This document shows positions 8,340 to 17,107 of a stretch of 64,000 bases of DNA, piece by piece. The translations under genes were made by a program, and so were the position numbers. The notes beneath the pieces were generated by a model. It saw only the letters and a program-made list of their open reading frames with translations, was not told where the DNA came from and searched no databases. Location: NCBI RefSeq assembly GCF_015560805.1, contig NZ_JADMSO010000001.1, positions 248,001 to 312,000 of the forward strand. The letters run 5' to 3'. This DNA is from Mediterraneibacter glycyrrhizinilyticus (GTDB lineage Bacteria; Bacillota; Clostridia; Lachnospirales; Lachnospiraceae). Position 1 is the first letter of the stretch; every line of letters starts with the position of its first letter.

Positions 8340-8395
8340 AAACACGTATTAAAGAAAAAGTTCCATTCATGAAAATGATTCAGGAGGAAATGAAC

Positions 8396-11017
8396 ATGGC
8401 AAAGCAGAAAGAAGCGGCAGTTGTGCCGACAGTCGTAGATAGTGTAGAAACACTGGAAGCAAAAATGAAAGCAATGCGCGAGGCGCAGAAAGTTTTTGCT
8501 ACATTTACACAGGAACAGGTAGATAAGATTTTTTATGAAGCTGCTATGGCGGCAAATAAACAGCGTATTCCGCTTGCAAAAATGGCAGTGGAAGAGACAC
8601 AGCGTGGTATCGTGGAAGACAAAGTGATCAAAAACCACTACGCAGCAGAATATATTTACAATGCATATAAGAGCACAAAGACATGTGGCGTGATCGAAGA
8701 GGACGAGGCATTCGGAATCAAAAAAGTTGCAGAGCCGATCGGTCTGGTGGCAGCAGTTATCCCGACAACAAACCCGACATCCACAGCGATCTTCAAGACA
8801 TTGATCTGTCTGAAGACAAGAAATGCGATCATCATCAGCCCGCATCCGGCTGCAAAAGCCTGCACGATCGCGGCAGCAAAAGTTGTTCTGGACGCGGCAG
8901 TAAAAGCAGGCGCTCCGGAGGGGATCATCGGATGGATCGACGCTCCGTCACTGGAACTGACCAACACCGTTATGCGTGAGGCAGACATCATCCTCGCAAC
9001 AGGCGGACCGGGAATGGTAAAAGCAGCATATTCATCCGGAAAACCGGCTCTCGGAGTAGGAGCAGGAAATACACCGGTCATCATTGACGATACAGCAGAT
9101 GTGAAGATGGCAGTAAACTCCATCATCCATTCCAAGACATTTGACAATGGTATGATCTGTGCATCCGAGCAGTCAGTAACTGTACTGGACAGCATTTATG
9201 ACGAAGTGAAGAAAGAATTTGCATACCGCGGATGCTACTTCCTGAAAAAAGGCGACGAGCTGGACAAAGTTCGTAAAACGATCATCATCAACGGCGCATT
9301 GAACAGCAAAATCCCGGGAAAATCTGCATACGAGATCGCAAAAATGGCAGGAGTCAATGTACCGGAAGATACAAAGATCCTGATCGGTGAAGTAGAGTCC
9401 GTAGACATTTCCGAAGAATTTGCACACGAAAAACTGTCTCCGGTACTCGGAATGTACAGAGCAAAGACATTTGACGAGGCGCTTGCAAAAGCAGAGCAGC
9501 TTGTAGCAGACGGCGGATACGGACATACCGCTTCCCTGTATGTACATCCTGCACAGAAAGAGAAGATCGCAAAACATGCGGCTGCAATGAAAACATGCCG
9601 TATCCTGATCAACACACCATCCTCACACGGTGGAATCGGAGATCTTTACAACTTCAAACTGGCTCCGTCACTGACACTCGGATGCGGATCCTGGGGCGGA
9701 AACTCCGTATCTGAAAACGTAGGAGTGAAACATCTGCTGAACATCAAGACCGTTGCCGAGAGGAGAGAGAACATGCTTTGGTTCAGAACACCTGAGAAAG
9801 TATACTTTAAGAAAGGCTGTATGCCGGTTGCACTGGATGAACTTGGAACGATCATGCATAAGAAAAAAGCATTTATCGTAACAGACTCTTTCCTGTACAA
9901 GAACGGATATGTAGCTCCGATCGAGGCGAAACTGGACGAAATGGGAATCCAGCACACATGTTTCTACGAAGTAGCTCCGGACCCGACACTGCAGTGTGCA
10001 CGTCTTGGTACAGATCAGATGCGTGCATTTGAACCGGATACGATCATCGCGCTCGGCGGTGGATCTGCGATGGATGCCGCAAAGATCATGTGGGTAATGT
10101 ACGAGCATCCGGAAGCAAACTTTGAAGATATGGCGATGGATTTCATGGACATCCGCAAGAGAGTTTATACATTCCCGGAGATGGGGACAAAGGCTTATTT
10201 TGTAGCGATCCCGACTTCTTCAGGAACAGGCTCCGAGGTGACACCGTTCGCGATCATCACAGACGCAGAGACCGGCGTAAAATGGCCGCTGGCAGATTAT
10301 CAGCTTCTTCCGAACATGGCGATCGTAGACGTGGACAACATGATGACACAGCCGAAAGGACTGACAAGTGCTTCAGGTATCGACGTTATGACACATGCGA
10401 TCGAGGCATATGTTTCGATCATGGCATCGGATTACACAGACGGTCTGGCGCTCAAAGCGGTGAAAGCAGTATTTGATTATCTGCCGTCCGCATATGAGAA
10501 CGGAGCAAACGATCCGATCGCAAGAGAGAAAATGGCAAACGCATCCTGTATGGCAGGTATGGCATTTGCAAATGCATTCCTCGGACTGAATCACTCCATG
10601 GCACATAAACTGGGTGCGTTCCATCACCTGCCGCACGGTGTTGCAAATGCAGTGCTTCTGACAGAAGTAATGCGTTACAATGCGGCGGAAGTTCCGACAA
10701 AGATGGGAACATTCTCTCAGTATCAGTATCCGCACGCAAAAGCAAGATACGCAGAGCTTGGACGCTTCGCAGGATGTACCGGAAAGAACGACGATGAAGT
10801 ATTTGAAAACTTCCTTGCAAAACTGGAAGACCTCAAAGAAAAGATCGGAATCAAGAAGAGCATCAAAGAGTACGGAATCGATGAGAAATACTTCCTCGAT
10901 ACATTGGATGACATGGTAGAGCAGGCATTTAACGACCAGTGTACAGGAGCAAACCCGAGATACCCGCTCTTCAAGGAGATCAAAGAAATCTACCTGAAAT
11001 GCTACTACGGAAAATAA
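8396..11017 (+). CDS. adhE: Bifunctional acetaldehyde-CoA/alcohol dehydrogenase
   Basis: Converts acetyl-CoA to acetaldehyde and then ethanol, regenerating two NAD+ per turn, the main electron sink in mixed fermentation. At 873 residues it has normal AdhE length. The N-terminal half is a CoA-acylating aldehyde dehydrogenase with its catalytic cysteine at about residue 255 (FDNGMICASEQ). The C-terminal half is an iron-dependent alcohol dehydrogenase (GGGSAMDAAKIMW, GIDVMTHAIEAY, LNHSMAHKLGAFHHLPHG metal-ligand region). The start is set by AGGAGG eight bases before 8396; an ATG at 8390 is too close to that site. Codon use is strongly biased as in highly expressed genes. Single-gene unit with its own terminator. 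Confidence 0.97.
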   Translation: MAKQKEAAVVPTVVDSVETLEAKMKAMREAQKVFATFTQEQVDKIFYEAAMAANKQRIPLAKMAVEETQRGIVEDKVIKNHYAAEYIYNAYKSTKTCGVIEEDEAFGIKKVAEPIGLVAAVIPTTNPTSTAIFKTLICLKTRNAIIISPHPAAKACTIAAAKVVLDAAVKAGAPEGIIGWIDAPSLELTNTVMREADIILATGGPGMVKAAYSSGKPALGVGAGNTPVIIDDTADVKMAVNSIIHSKTFDNGMICASEQSVTVLDSIYDEVKKEFAYRGCYFLKKGDELDKVRKTIIINGALNSKIPGKSAYEIAKMAGVNVPEDTKILIGEVESVDISEEFAHEKLSPVLGMYRAKTFDEALAKAEQLVADGGYGHTASLYVHPAQKEKIAKHAAAMKTCRILINTPSSHGGIGDLYNFKLAPSLTLGCGSWGGNSVSENVGVKHLLNIKTVAERRENMLWFRTPEKVYFKKGCMPVALDELGTIMHKKKAFIVTDSFLYKNGYVAPIEAKLDEMGIQHTCFYEVAPDPTLQCARLGTDQMRAFEPDTIIALGGGSAMDAAKIMWVMYEHPEANFEDMAMDFMDIRKRVYTFPEMGTKAYFVAIPTSSGTGSEVTPFAIITDAETGVKWPLADYQLLPNMAIVDVDNMMTQPKGLTSASGIDVMTHAIEAYVSIMASDYTDGLALKAVKAVFDYLPSAYENGANDPIAREKMANASCMAGMAFANAFLGLNHSMAHKLGAFHHLPHGVANAVLLTEVMRYNAAEVPTKMGTFSQYQYPHAKARYAELGRFAGCTGKNDDEVFENFLAKLEDLKEKIGIKKSIKEYGIDEKYFLDTLDDMVEQAFNDQCTGANPRYPLFKEIKEIYLKCYYGK

Positions 11018-11111
11018 AGACCAGCGTAGGAAAAAGCGTACGATCCGTGAATAAAGGGCGCAAGTCCTTTTGTACGCGGAGGATAAATAGGGATTATAGA
11101 GAATAGAAAGC

Positions 11112-11165
11112 AGAAAGCCTGGATAGTACCGGAAGAGACGGTATGTCCGGGCTTTCTGTTTTTTT
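11112..11165 (+). terminator. Rho-independent terminator after adhE
   Basis: Stem with arms AGAAAGCCTGGA and TCCGGGCTTTCT, extended inside by TACCG/CGGTA pairing, followed by GTTTTTTT. Lies about 95 bp after the adhE stop. Confidence 0.88.
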
Positions 11166-11240
11166 CGGGACTTTGCAAATAAAGGGGATTCCTGTATAAT
11201 AAGAAGCGTCCAAATTATAGAAGAGAGGATTGACTGACAG

Positions 11241-13391
11241 ATGGATTTGAATCAGAAACTGACCGAAGAATTAGGTGTAAAACGCTGGCAGGTAGACGCT
11301 GCGGTAAATTTGATCGATGAGGGAAATACGATCCCGTTTATTTCACGATACAGAAAAGAGGCGACCGGATCGCTGAATGACGAGCAGCTCCGAAAATTAC
11401 ATGAGCGGCTTTTATATTTGCGGAATCTGGAAGAGAAAAAAGAACAGGTACTTTCCAGTATCGAGGAACAGGGAAAACTAACGGAAGAATTGAAAGCGCA
11501 GATCCTTGCGGCGGAAACATTGGTTGTCGTGGAAGATCTGTACCGCCCGTATCGTCCGAAACGGCGGACGCGCGCAACGATCGCGAAAGAGAAAGGACTG
11601 GAACCGCTCTCTGTATTGATCATGCTGCAGCAGACGAAAGAACCGCTGGAAGTGGAGGCGGAGAAGTATATATCCGAGGAAAAAGAAGTGAAATCCGCGA
11701 AAGAGGCGCTCTCAGGAGCAATGGATATCATCGCGGAATCGATTTCCGATGAGGCGGATTACCGGAGCTGGATCCGGAAACAGACGATGCAGAAAGGAAA
11801 GATCATTTCTGCGGCGAAAGATGCGGAGGCAGAGTCCGTATATGAGATGTATTATGAATTTGAAGAACCGATCGGAAAACTGGCAGGACACAGGATCCTC
11901 GCATTGAACCGCGGGGAAAAAGAGAAGTTCTTGACGGTGAAGATCGAAGCGCCGGAGGAAGACATCCTGCGGTATCTCGAAAAACAGGTGATCCGGCGGG
12001 ACAATCCATATACAAGGCCGGTGTTGAAAGATGTTGTGGAAGACAGTTATAAGCGTCTGATCGCGCCGGCGATCGAACGGGAGATCCGAAACGAACTGAC
12101 GGAAAAAGCGGAAGACGGTGCAATCGAAGTATTCGGAAAGAATCTGCACCAGCTCTTGATGCAGCCGCCGATCACCGGAAGAGTTGTACTCGGATGGGAT
12201 CCGGCATTCCGTACCGGATGTAAGCTGGCAGTCGTGGACGAGACCGGAAAAGTGCTCGGAACAACCGTCATTTATCCGACTGCGCCGACAACGCCTGCGA
12301 AGATCAAGGCGTCTAAAGATCTGCTCAAGAAGATCATTCCGAAGTACCATGTCTCCCTGATCTCCCTCGGAAACGGAACCGCATCCAGAGAGTCGGAGCA
12401 GTTTATCGTGGAACTGTTAAAAGAGATCCCGGACAACGTACAGTATGTGATCGTCAACGAGGCGGGCGCGTCGGTTTATTCGGCGAGCAAGCTTGCAAGT
12501 GAAGAATTTCCGAAATTTGACGTGGGACAGCGGAGCGCGGCTTCTATCGCGAGACGTCTGCAGGATCCGCTGGCGGAACTGGTGAAGATCGATCCGAAAT
12601 CCATCGGAGTCGGACAATATCAGCACGACATGAACCAGAAGAAACTGGGCGAATCATTGAACGGTGTTGTGGAAGACTGCGTCAACAAAGTCGGCGTCGA
12701 TCTGAATACGGCTTCCGCGCCGCTGCTCTCTTATATTTCGGGAATCAGCAGTGCGATCGCAAAAAATATTGTCGCATACCGCGAGGAGAACGGTCGCTTT
12801 GCGAGCCGGAAAGAATTGCTGAAAGTGGCGAAACTCGGACCGAAGGCATTTGAGCAGTGCGCCGGATTTATGCGGATCCAGGGCGGAGAAAATCCGCTGG
12901 ATGGAACGGGCGTGCATCCGGAGTCCTACGAGGCGGCGGAAAAATTACTGAAAAAGCAGGGATATACGCCGGAAGACATTACAGGCGGCAATCTGACAGG
13001 ACTTTCGCTGACGATCAAAGACTATAAGAAGCTGGCGGAGGAACTGGGAATCGGGGAGATCACTCTGCGCGATATTGTCAAAGAACTGGAAAAACCTGCG
13101 CGCGATCCGCGTGAGGAGATGCCGAAACCGATCCTGCGGACCGACGTGCTGGAGATGAAAGACTTAAAAGAGGGAATGGTCTTAAAAGGGACGGTGCGCA
13201 ATGTCATCGACTTCGGCGTATTTGTGGATATCGGCGTGCATCAGGACGGACTGGTACATATTTCCCAGATCACGGACCGTTATATCAAGCACCCGTTGGA
13301 AGCGGTCAGCGTCGGAGACATCGTGGATGTGAAAGTCATGAGCGTGGATCTCAAGAAGAAACGGATCCAACTGACGATGCGCGGAATCTGA
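11241..13391 (+). CDS. tex: Tex-family S1 RNA-binding protein
   Basis: A 716-residue cytoplasmic nucleic-acid-binding protein of the Tex/Spt6-like family. In order: Tex N-terminal helical region (residues 1-190), the YqgF/RNase H-like domain (VVLGWDPAFRTGCKLAVVDETGKVL), helix-hairpin-helix repeats (TASAPLLSYISGISSAIAKNIVAYREENG) and a C-terminal S1 domain (LKEGMVLKGTVRNVIDFGVFVDIGVHQDGLVHIS). Full length for the family. It stands alone between the adhE terminator and an AT-rich non-coding stretch; an AGAGAGGA ribosome site precedes the ATG. Confidence 0.96.
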   Translation: MDLNQKLTEELGVKRWQVDAAVNLIDEGNTIPFISRYRKEATGSLNDEQLRKLHERLLYLRNLEEKKEQVLSSIEEQGKLTEELKAQILAAETLVVVEDLYRPYRPKRRTRATIAKEKGLEPLSVLIMLQQTKEPLEVEAEKYISEEKEVKSAKEALSGAMDIIAESISDEADYRSWIRKQTMQKGKIISAAKDAEAESVYEMYYEFEEPIGKLAGHRILALNRGEKEKFLTVKIEAPEEDILRYLEKQVIRRDNPYTRPVLKDVVEDSYKRLIAPAIEREIRNELTEKAEDGAIEVFGKNLHQLLMQPPITGRVVLGWDPAFRTGCKLAVVDETGKVLGTTVIYPTAPTTPAKIKASKDLLKKIIPKYHVSLISLGNGTASRESEQFIVELLKEIPDNVQYVIVNEAGASVYSASKLASEEFPKFDVGQRSAASIARRLQDPLAELVKIDPKSIGVGQYQHDMNQKKLGESLNGVVEDCVNKVGVDLNTASAPLLSYISGISSAIAKNIVAYREENGRFASRKELLKVAKLGPKAFEQCAGFMRIQGGENPLDGTGVHPESYEAAEKLLKKQGYTPEDITGGNLTGLSLTIKDYKKLAEELGIGEITLRDIVKELEKPARDPREEMPKPILRTDVLEMKDLKEGMVLKGTVRNVIDFGVFVDIGVHQDGLVHISQITDRYIKHPLEAVSVGDIVDVKVMSVDLKKKRIQLTMRGI

Positions 13392-13439
13392 TAAGGAAAC
13401 TATGTGATGAGAAACATTGTAAATGGAGGGCTGTTGTTC

Positions 13440-13487
13440 TAGGAGATAAAATCATCTACTGGAGCAGCAGCTCCTCTTTATGTCCTA
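13440..13487 (+). terminator. Hairpin downstream of tex, possible terminator
   Basis: TAGGAGATAAA (13440-13450) can pair with TTTATGTCCTA (13477-13487) with one mismatch; inside lies GGAGC-AGCA-GCTCC. No clear T tract follows, so this may be a weak terminator for tex or only a remnant structure. Confidence 0.4.
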
Positions 13488-13796
13488 AAAGCAGAATGGA
13501 ATAAACAGTTCTATATTTCAAAGATTCTTATTTCAGTAAAACTAGGGTGAAACTGGGACTTTTATATATAACGCGAGGGCGTCGGTCAATTCTCTGATTT
13601 TATATTTTACGATATTGGTAAATGTTTCTGAACATAAAAGGTGAAAATGAAATATAATTGAAAATTCTGAAAATTAGAGATATGATAAAGTTAGTGGAGA
13701 GTTTTAGGGATCAGTATCATGGAAAGAGGATAGCAAATAAGCTGATCATAAGTATAATACAGCTACTTAGAGATGAGATAGAAAGTAGGAAAGAAG
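13488..13796. other. AT-rich stretch without a supported gene
   Basis: An open frame (starting with an alternative codon near 13658) runs through this stretch and encodes MIKLVESFRDQYHGKRIANK-like sequence, but it has no ribosome site and reads straight into the pseudogene below only because of that gene's frameshift. It may be a gene remnant. Nothing else is recognisable. Confidence 0.5.
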
Positions 13797-14288
13797 ATGA
13801 AAAAAATATAATAACATTTTTCTTATGTATAATTGTTTTAACAGGATGTAGTTCAAGTAAAAAAGTTGAAAATATTGAGAGAGAACAAATTATAGGTACA
13901 CTTTATAATGTATCAGAAAGTGCTGTATCTTATCCGGATATTCCCTCATTAACAAAAAATAGTGAAATAATAATATATGGCGAAGTTGTACAAATAGAGT
14001 CAGTAACTCCAGAGAACGGAATTGCAAGAGCCTGGCGATCGAATAATTTATTTTTTGGTTGAATCACCTCATAAAGGATTTGGAGAATTATATACACGAG
14101 TAACAGGACCAGAAGCAGAGTATTTTGAACTGGAAGATGGGCAGTTCGTAAAAATGGAATCATGGGCTGGATATCAAAATAGTCTTTCTATTGAGGAAAA
14201 AGCTGCAGATGAAAATCCTCCGTTGTATGAAACTTACACATTTGATCAAATTAGTATCATGATTAATGAATCGATTGATTTAATTTGA
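13797..14288 (+). pseudogene. Frameshifted lipoprotein remnant
   Basis: A lipoprotein-like sequence broken at two places. The ATG at 13797 has an AGGAAAG site, but the run of seven A after it (13800-13806) puts the frame onto a stop; with eight A it would read MKKNIITFFLCIIVLTGCSS, a normal signal peptide with lipobox LTGC. The exported part then continues (DIPSLTKNSEIIIYGEVVQIESV) until about 14020, where coding moves to another frame (VESPHKGFGELYTRVTGPEAEYFELEDGQ, ending at 14288). Residues are probably lost at this second junction. Codon use is AT-rich and unlike the flanking genes. The family is unrecognised. A slippage-controlled gene is possible for the first break but does not explain the second. 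Confidence 0.6.
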
Positions 14289-14370
14289 TTTTGCGTTCTC
14301 CTTTTGCATCCGGTAAAACTTTTTGCGTAAAAAAAAGTACCGTTCACGGATATTCCTGTTTTTCAATCGG

Positions 14371-14381
14371 AAAACGTGATA
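14371..14381 (+). promoter_or_regulatory. AAAACGTGATA motif, copy 1
   Basis: An 11-base sequence upstream of the GH2 gene (start 14492) that recurs exactly at 17054-17064, upstream of the rhamnosidase gene. It could be a half-site for a shared regulator. Basis is repetition only. Confidence 0.3.
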
Positions 14382-14491
14382 TGGTTGAATTGACGAAAAA
14401 TAACCGAAATTACGCGGTTTGAGGCGTGTTTCCCCTTATACATTGACGCCAGGGAAACAAAAGATACAGAAATGCAAAAAGGAGGAACGGC

Positions 14492-16972
14492 ATGAAACGG
14501 ATCGATTTTAACAACGGGTGGAAATACCGCCGTGCAGGAGGAAATGAGTCATGGAAAGAAGTGACGATTCCACATGATGCGATGATTTCAGAGAGACGGA
14601 CAGCCGACAGCGCCGGGGGGATCAATACCGGTTGGTTTGAGGGATATGATTATGTTTATGAGAAAACATTTGAAGTGCCTGAAGAGATGAAAGAAAATGA
14701 GGTGAGCTTTGAATTTGAGGGAGTTTACCACAATGCGGAGGTCTATATCAATGACAGGAAAGCGGGATTCCATCCTTACGGGTACACGAATTTCTATGTG
14801 GAGGCGGATCCGTATTTGAAATACGGAGAGGAAAATGTGATCCGTGTCATTGCTCACAATGCCGACCAGCCAAACAGCAGATGGTATTCCGGCGCGGGAA
14901 TTTATCGCCCCGTCTGGATGGATGTATTTTCAAAACAGCATATTCAAAGAAATGGCATTCGCATCCGGACGGTCAGTGCAGAGCCGCCTGTAATAGAAGT
15001 CGAAGTGCAGACAACTGCGGCAGGGGAATTGGAGTTGGAAGTGTTGGAGACGGGGGTCACGGCAAATATGGAGACGAACGGACATGCCTGTGTGCAGATG
15101 GAGATTCCCGGCGGAAAACTGTGGAATGTCGATATGCCGAATTTATATCAGTTAAAGGTAAGGTATACCGGAAGAAAAGAGAGCGGTGCAGATGACCAGA
15201 CCGTCATAGAGAAAGAGACCGTGACAGAGAAAGAAACTGTGACAGAGGAAGAAACGGTCACATTCGGAATCCGGACTCTTACGTGGGATGTGAAAAAGGG
15301 ACTGTGTATCAACGGGGAACGGGTGATTTTGCGCGGAGCGTGCATCCATCACGACAATGGTGTGCTTGGAGCCTGCTGTTACGCGGATGCGGAAGCGCGG
15401 AAAGTGCGTATCCTGAAAGAAAACGGATATAATGCGATCCGTTCGGCACACAATCCATGTTCCAAAGCGCTTCTGGAAGCCTGTGACCGTCAGGGCGTGC
15501 TGGTTATGGATGAGTTTGTGGACGTCTGGTACATCCATAAGACGGAATATGATTATGTGGATCATTTTCAGAAATGGTGGCGGCAGGATCTGAAAGATAT
15601 GGTAGAAAAGGATTTTAACCATCCGTCGGTCATTCTGTATTCCACCGGAAATGAGGTGTCGGAAACGGCACAGCCGAAAGGAATCGAGCTGACAAGGAAA
15701 ATGACGGAATATCTACATCGGCTGGATGATACGAGACCGGTTTCTTGCGGCATCAATATCTTCTTTAATTTTTTAAGTTCTGTGGGTTTTGGCGTATACA
15801 GTGATAAAAAAGCAAAAAAAGAAGTCGAGAAAGCAGAAAAGACAAAAGGAAAACAAAAAAAGAAAGCGGTCGGAAGTCAGTTTTTCAATGATCTGGCGGG
15901 AATGCTCGGAAGCGGTTTTATGAAATGGGGAGCGACGTTTTACGGCTGCGATCTGAAGACACGCGATGCCTTTGCAAATATGGATATTGCCGGCTACAAT
16001 TATGGGATCAACCGTTATCGGCACGATCTGAAAAAATACAAAAAAAGACTGATACTCGGGAGCGAGACATTTTGTGACGATGCGTATACATTTTGGGAGC
16101 TGGCAAAACAAAATCCGAGGATCATCGGGGATTTTGTGTGGGCAGGGATGGACTATCTCGGAGAGGTAGGAGTAGGTTCCTGGGAATACAAAGATTACGC
16201 CCCGGACTTTTCACACGGTCCCGGCTGGATCACTGCGGGAAGCGGACGGATCGATCTGACAGGAAAACCGCTGGCAGAAGCGGGATATACAAAGACGGCG
16301 TTTGAACTGACAGACAGACCGGTCATCGCAGTGCGTCCGGTCAACCATACGGGAGAACGGCATTCTCCGTCCGCCTGGAAAATGACAAATGCCTTGGAAT
16401 CCTGGTCATGGAACGGATGCGAGGGGAAAAAGGCAGTGGTCGAAGTCTATGCAAGAGCCGCAAAGGTCGCATTGTATCTGAACGGCAAGAAAGTCGGAAG
16501 CAATCTTCTGAAAGATGGGTGCGATACGAAGTTTCAGATCCGATATGAGCCGGGAGTCTTAAAGGCGGTGGCTTATGACGCCGAAGAAAATGTGATCTCG
16601 GAACATAAGCTCTGTACAGCAGGAGAGGAGACGATGCTTCGTGCGGTTCCGGAAGAAAAAACGGTAAAAGCCGGGAAGCTCAGTTTTATCCGTCTGCAGT
16701 ACACCGATGCGAACGGAACGGTCAAGCCTCTGGAAAGGGGGATTTTGCAGGTTCGGGTCAAAGGCGGCAGACTGCTTGGAGTTGGAAACGGATGTCCGTA
16801 TAATAAGATCGGTTACTGCAAAAATCACACGGATACCTATTGGGGCGAGGCATTGGCGGTTGTACAGGCGGACGGAAGCGGACCGGTCTGTCTGGAAGTA
16901 AGCGACGGCAAGCTGCGGGCATCGGCAGAGATCCCGTTAGAAAGAAGTGAAACCATACAAAATAAAAAGTGA
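14492..16972 (+). CDS. Glycoside hydrolase family 2 protein (beta-galactosidase-like)
   Basis: 826 residues without a signal peptide, so probably cytoplasmic. The sugar-binding N-terminal domain (DFNNGWKYRRAG, DVPHD-type TIPHDAM), an immunoglobulin-like domain, the TIM barrel with NGYNAIRSAHNP, the proton donor in STGNEVSE (E388), the likely nucleophile in ILGSETF (E525) and C-terminal beta domains follow the GH2 order. Two oddities: three tandem EKETVT-type units (about residues 236-252) in the Ig-like domain, and a lysine-rich insertion (KKAKKEVEKAEKTKGKQKKK, about 432-451) in the barrel. Context with GH78, GPH symporter and GH3 suggests a role in plant glycoside breakdown. The bond specificity (galactoside, glucuronide or other) cannot be told. 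Confidence 0.88.
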   Translation: MKRIDFNNGWKYRRAGGNESWKEVTIPHDAMISERRTADSAGGINTGWFEGYDYVYEKTFEVPEEMKENEVSFEFEGVYHNAEVYINDRKAGFHPYGYTNFYVEADPYLKYGEENVIRVIAHNADQPNSRWYSGAGIYRPVWMDVFSKQHIQRNGIRIRTVSAEPPVIEVEVQTTAAGELELEVLETGVTANMETNGHACVQMEIPGGKLWNVDMPNLYQLKVRYTGRKESGADDQTVIEKETVTEKETVTEEETVTFGIRTLTWDVKKGLCINGERVILRGACIHHDNGVLGACCYADAEARKVRILKENGYNAIRSAHNPCSKALLEACDRQGVLVMDEFVDVWYIHKTEYDYVDHFQKWWRQDLKDMVEKDFNHPSVILYSTGNEVSETAQPKGIELTRKMTEYLHRLDDTRPVSCGINIFFNFLSSVGFGVYSDKKAKKEVEKAEKTKGKQKKKAVGSQFFNDLAGMLGSGFMKWGATFYGCDLKTRDAFANMDIAGYNYGINRYRHDLKKYKKRLILGSETFCDDAYTFWELAKQNPRIIGDFVWAGMDYLGEVGVGSWEYKDYAPDFSHGPGWITAGSGRIDLTGKPLAEAGYTKTAFELTDRPVIAVRPVNHTGERHSPSAWKMTNALESWSWNGCEGKKAVVEVYARAAKVALYLNGKKVGSNLLKDGCDTKFQIRYEPGVLKAVAYDAEENVISEHKLCTAGEETMLRAVPEEKTVKAGKLSFIRLQYTDANGTVKPLERGILQVRVKGGRLLGVGNGCPYNKIGYCKNHTDTYWGEALAVVQADGSGPVCLEVSDGKLRASAEIPLERSETIQNKK

Positions 16973-16992
16973 TTTTGTGCAAAACATACAAA

Positions 16993-17040
16993 AACGTGAA
17001 TGCAGATTGCGTTAAAAAAGCAACCATTCACGTTTTTTTT
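16993..17040 (+). terminator. Rho-independent terminator after the GH2 gene
   Basis: Arms AACGTGAATG and CATTCACGTT with an inner TTGC/GCAA pairing, followed by eight T. It separates the GH2 gene from the GH78 unit, which therefore needs its own promoter. Confidence 0.9.
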
Positions 17041-17053
17041 ATGCCTGTATTTT

Positions 17054-17064
17054 AAAACGTGATA
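17054..17064 (+). promoter_or_regulatory. AAAACGTGATA motif, copy 2
   Basis: Second exact copy of the 11-base motif, 44 bases before the rhamnosidase start and close to a CATAAT sequence that could be its -10. See the copy at 14371. Confidence 0.3.
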
Positions 17065-17107
17065 ACATAATAGCAACAAGAAGAGAGACGGTGAGGAGGA
17101 AACGGAT

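Noticed and set aside
13658-14062. A real 134-codon gene across the AT-rich region
   Set aside because: It joins unrelated upstream sequence to a lipoprotein signal sequence only because of the seven-A tract, lacks a ribosome site and ends at the second frame break.
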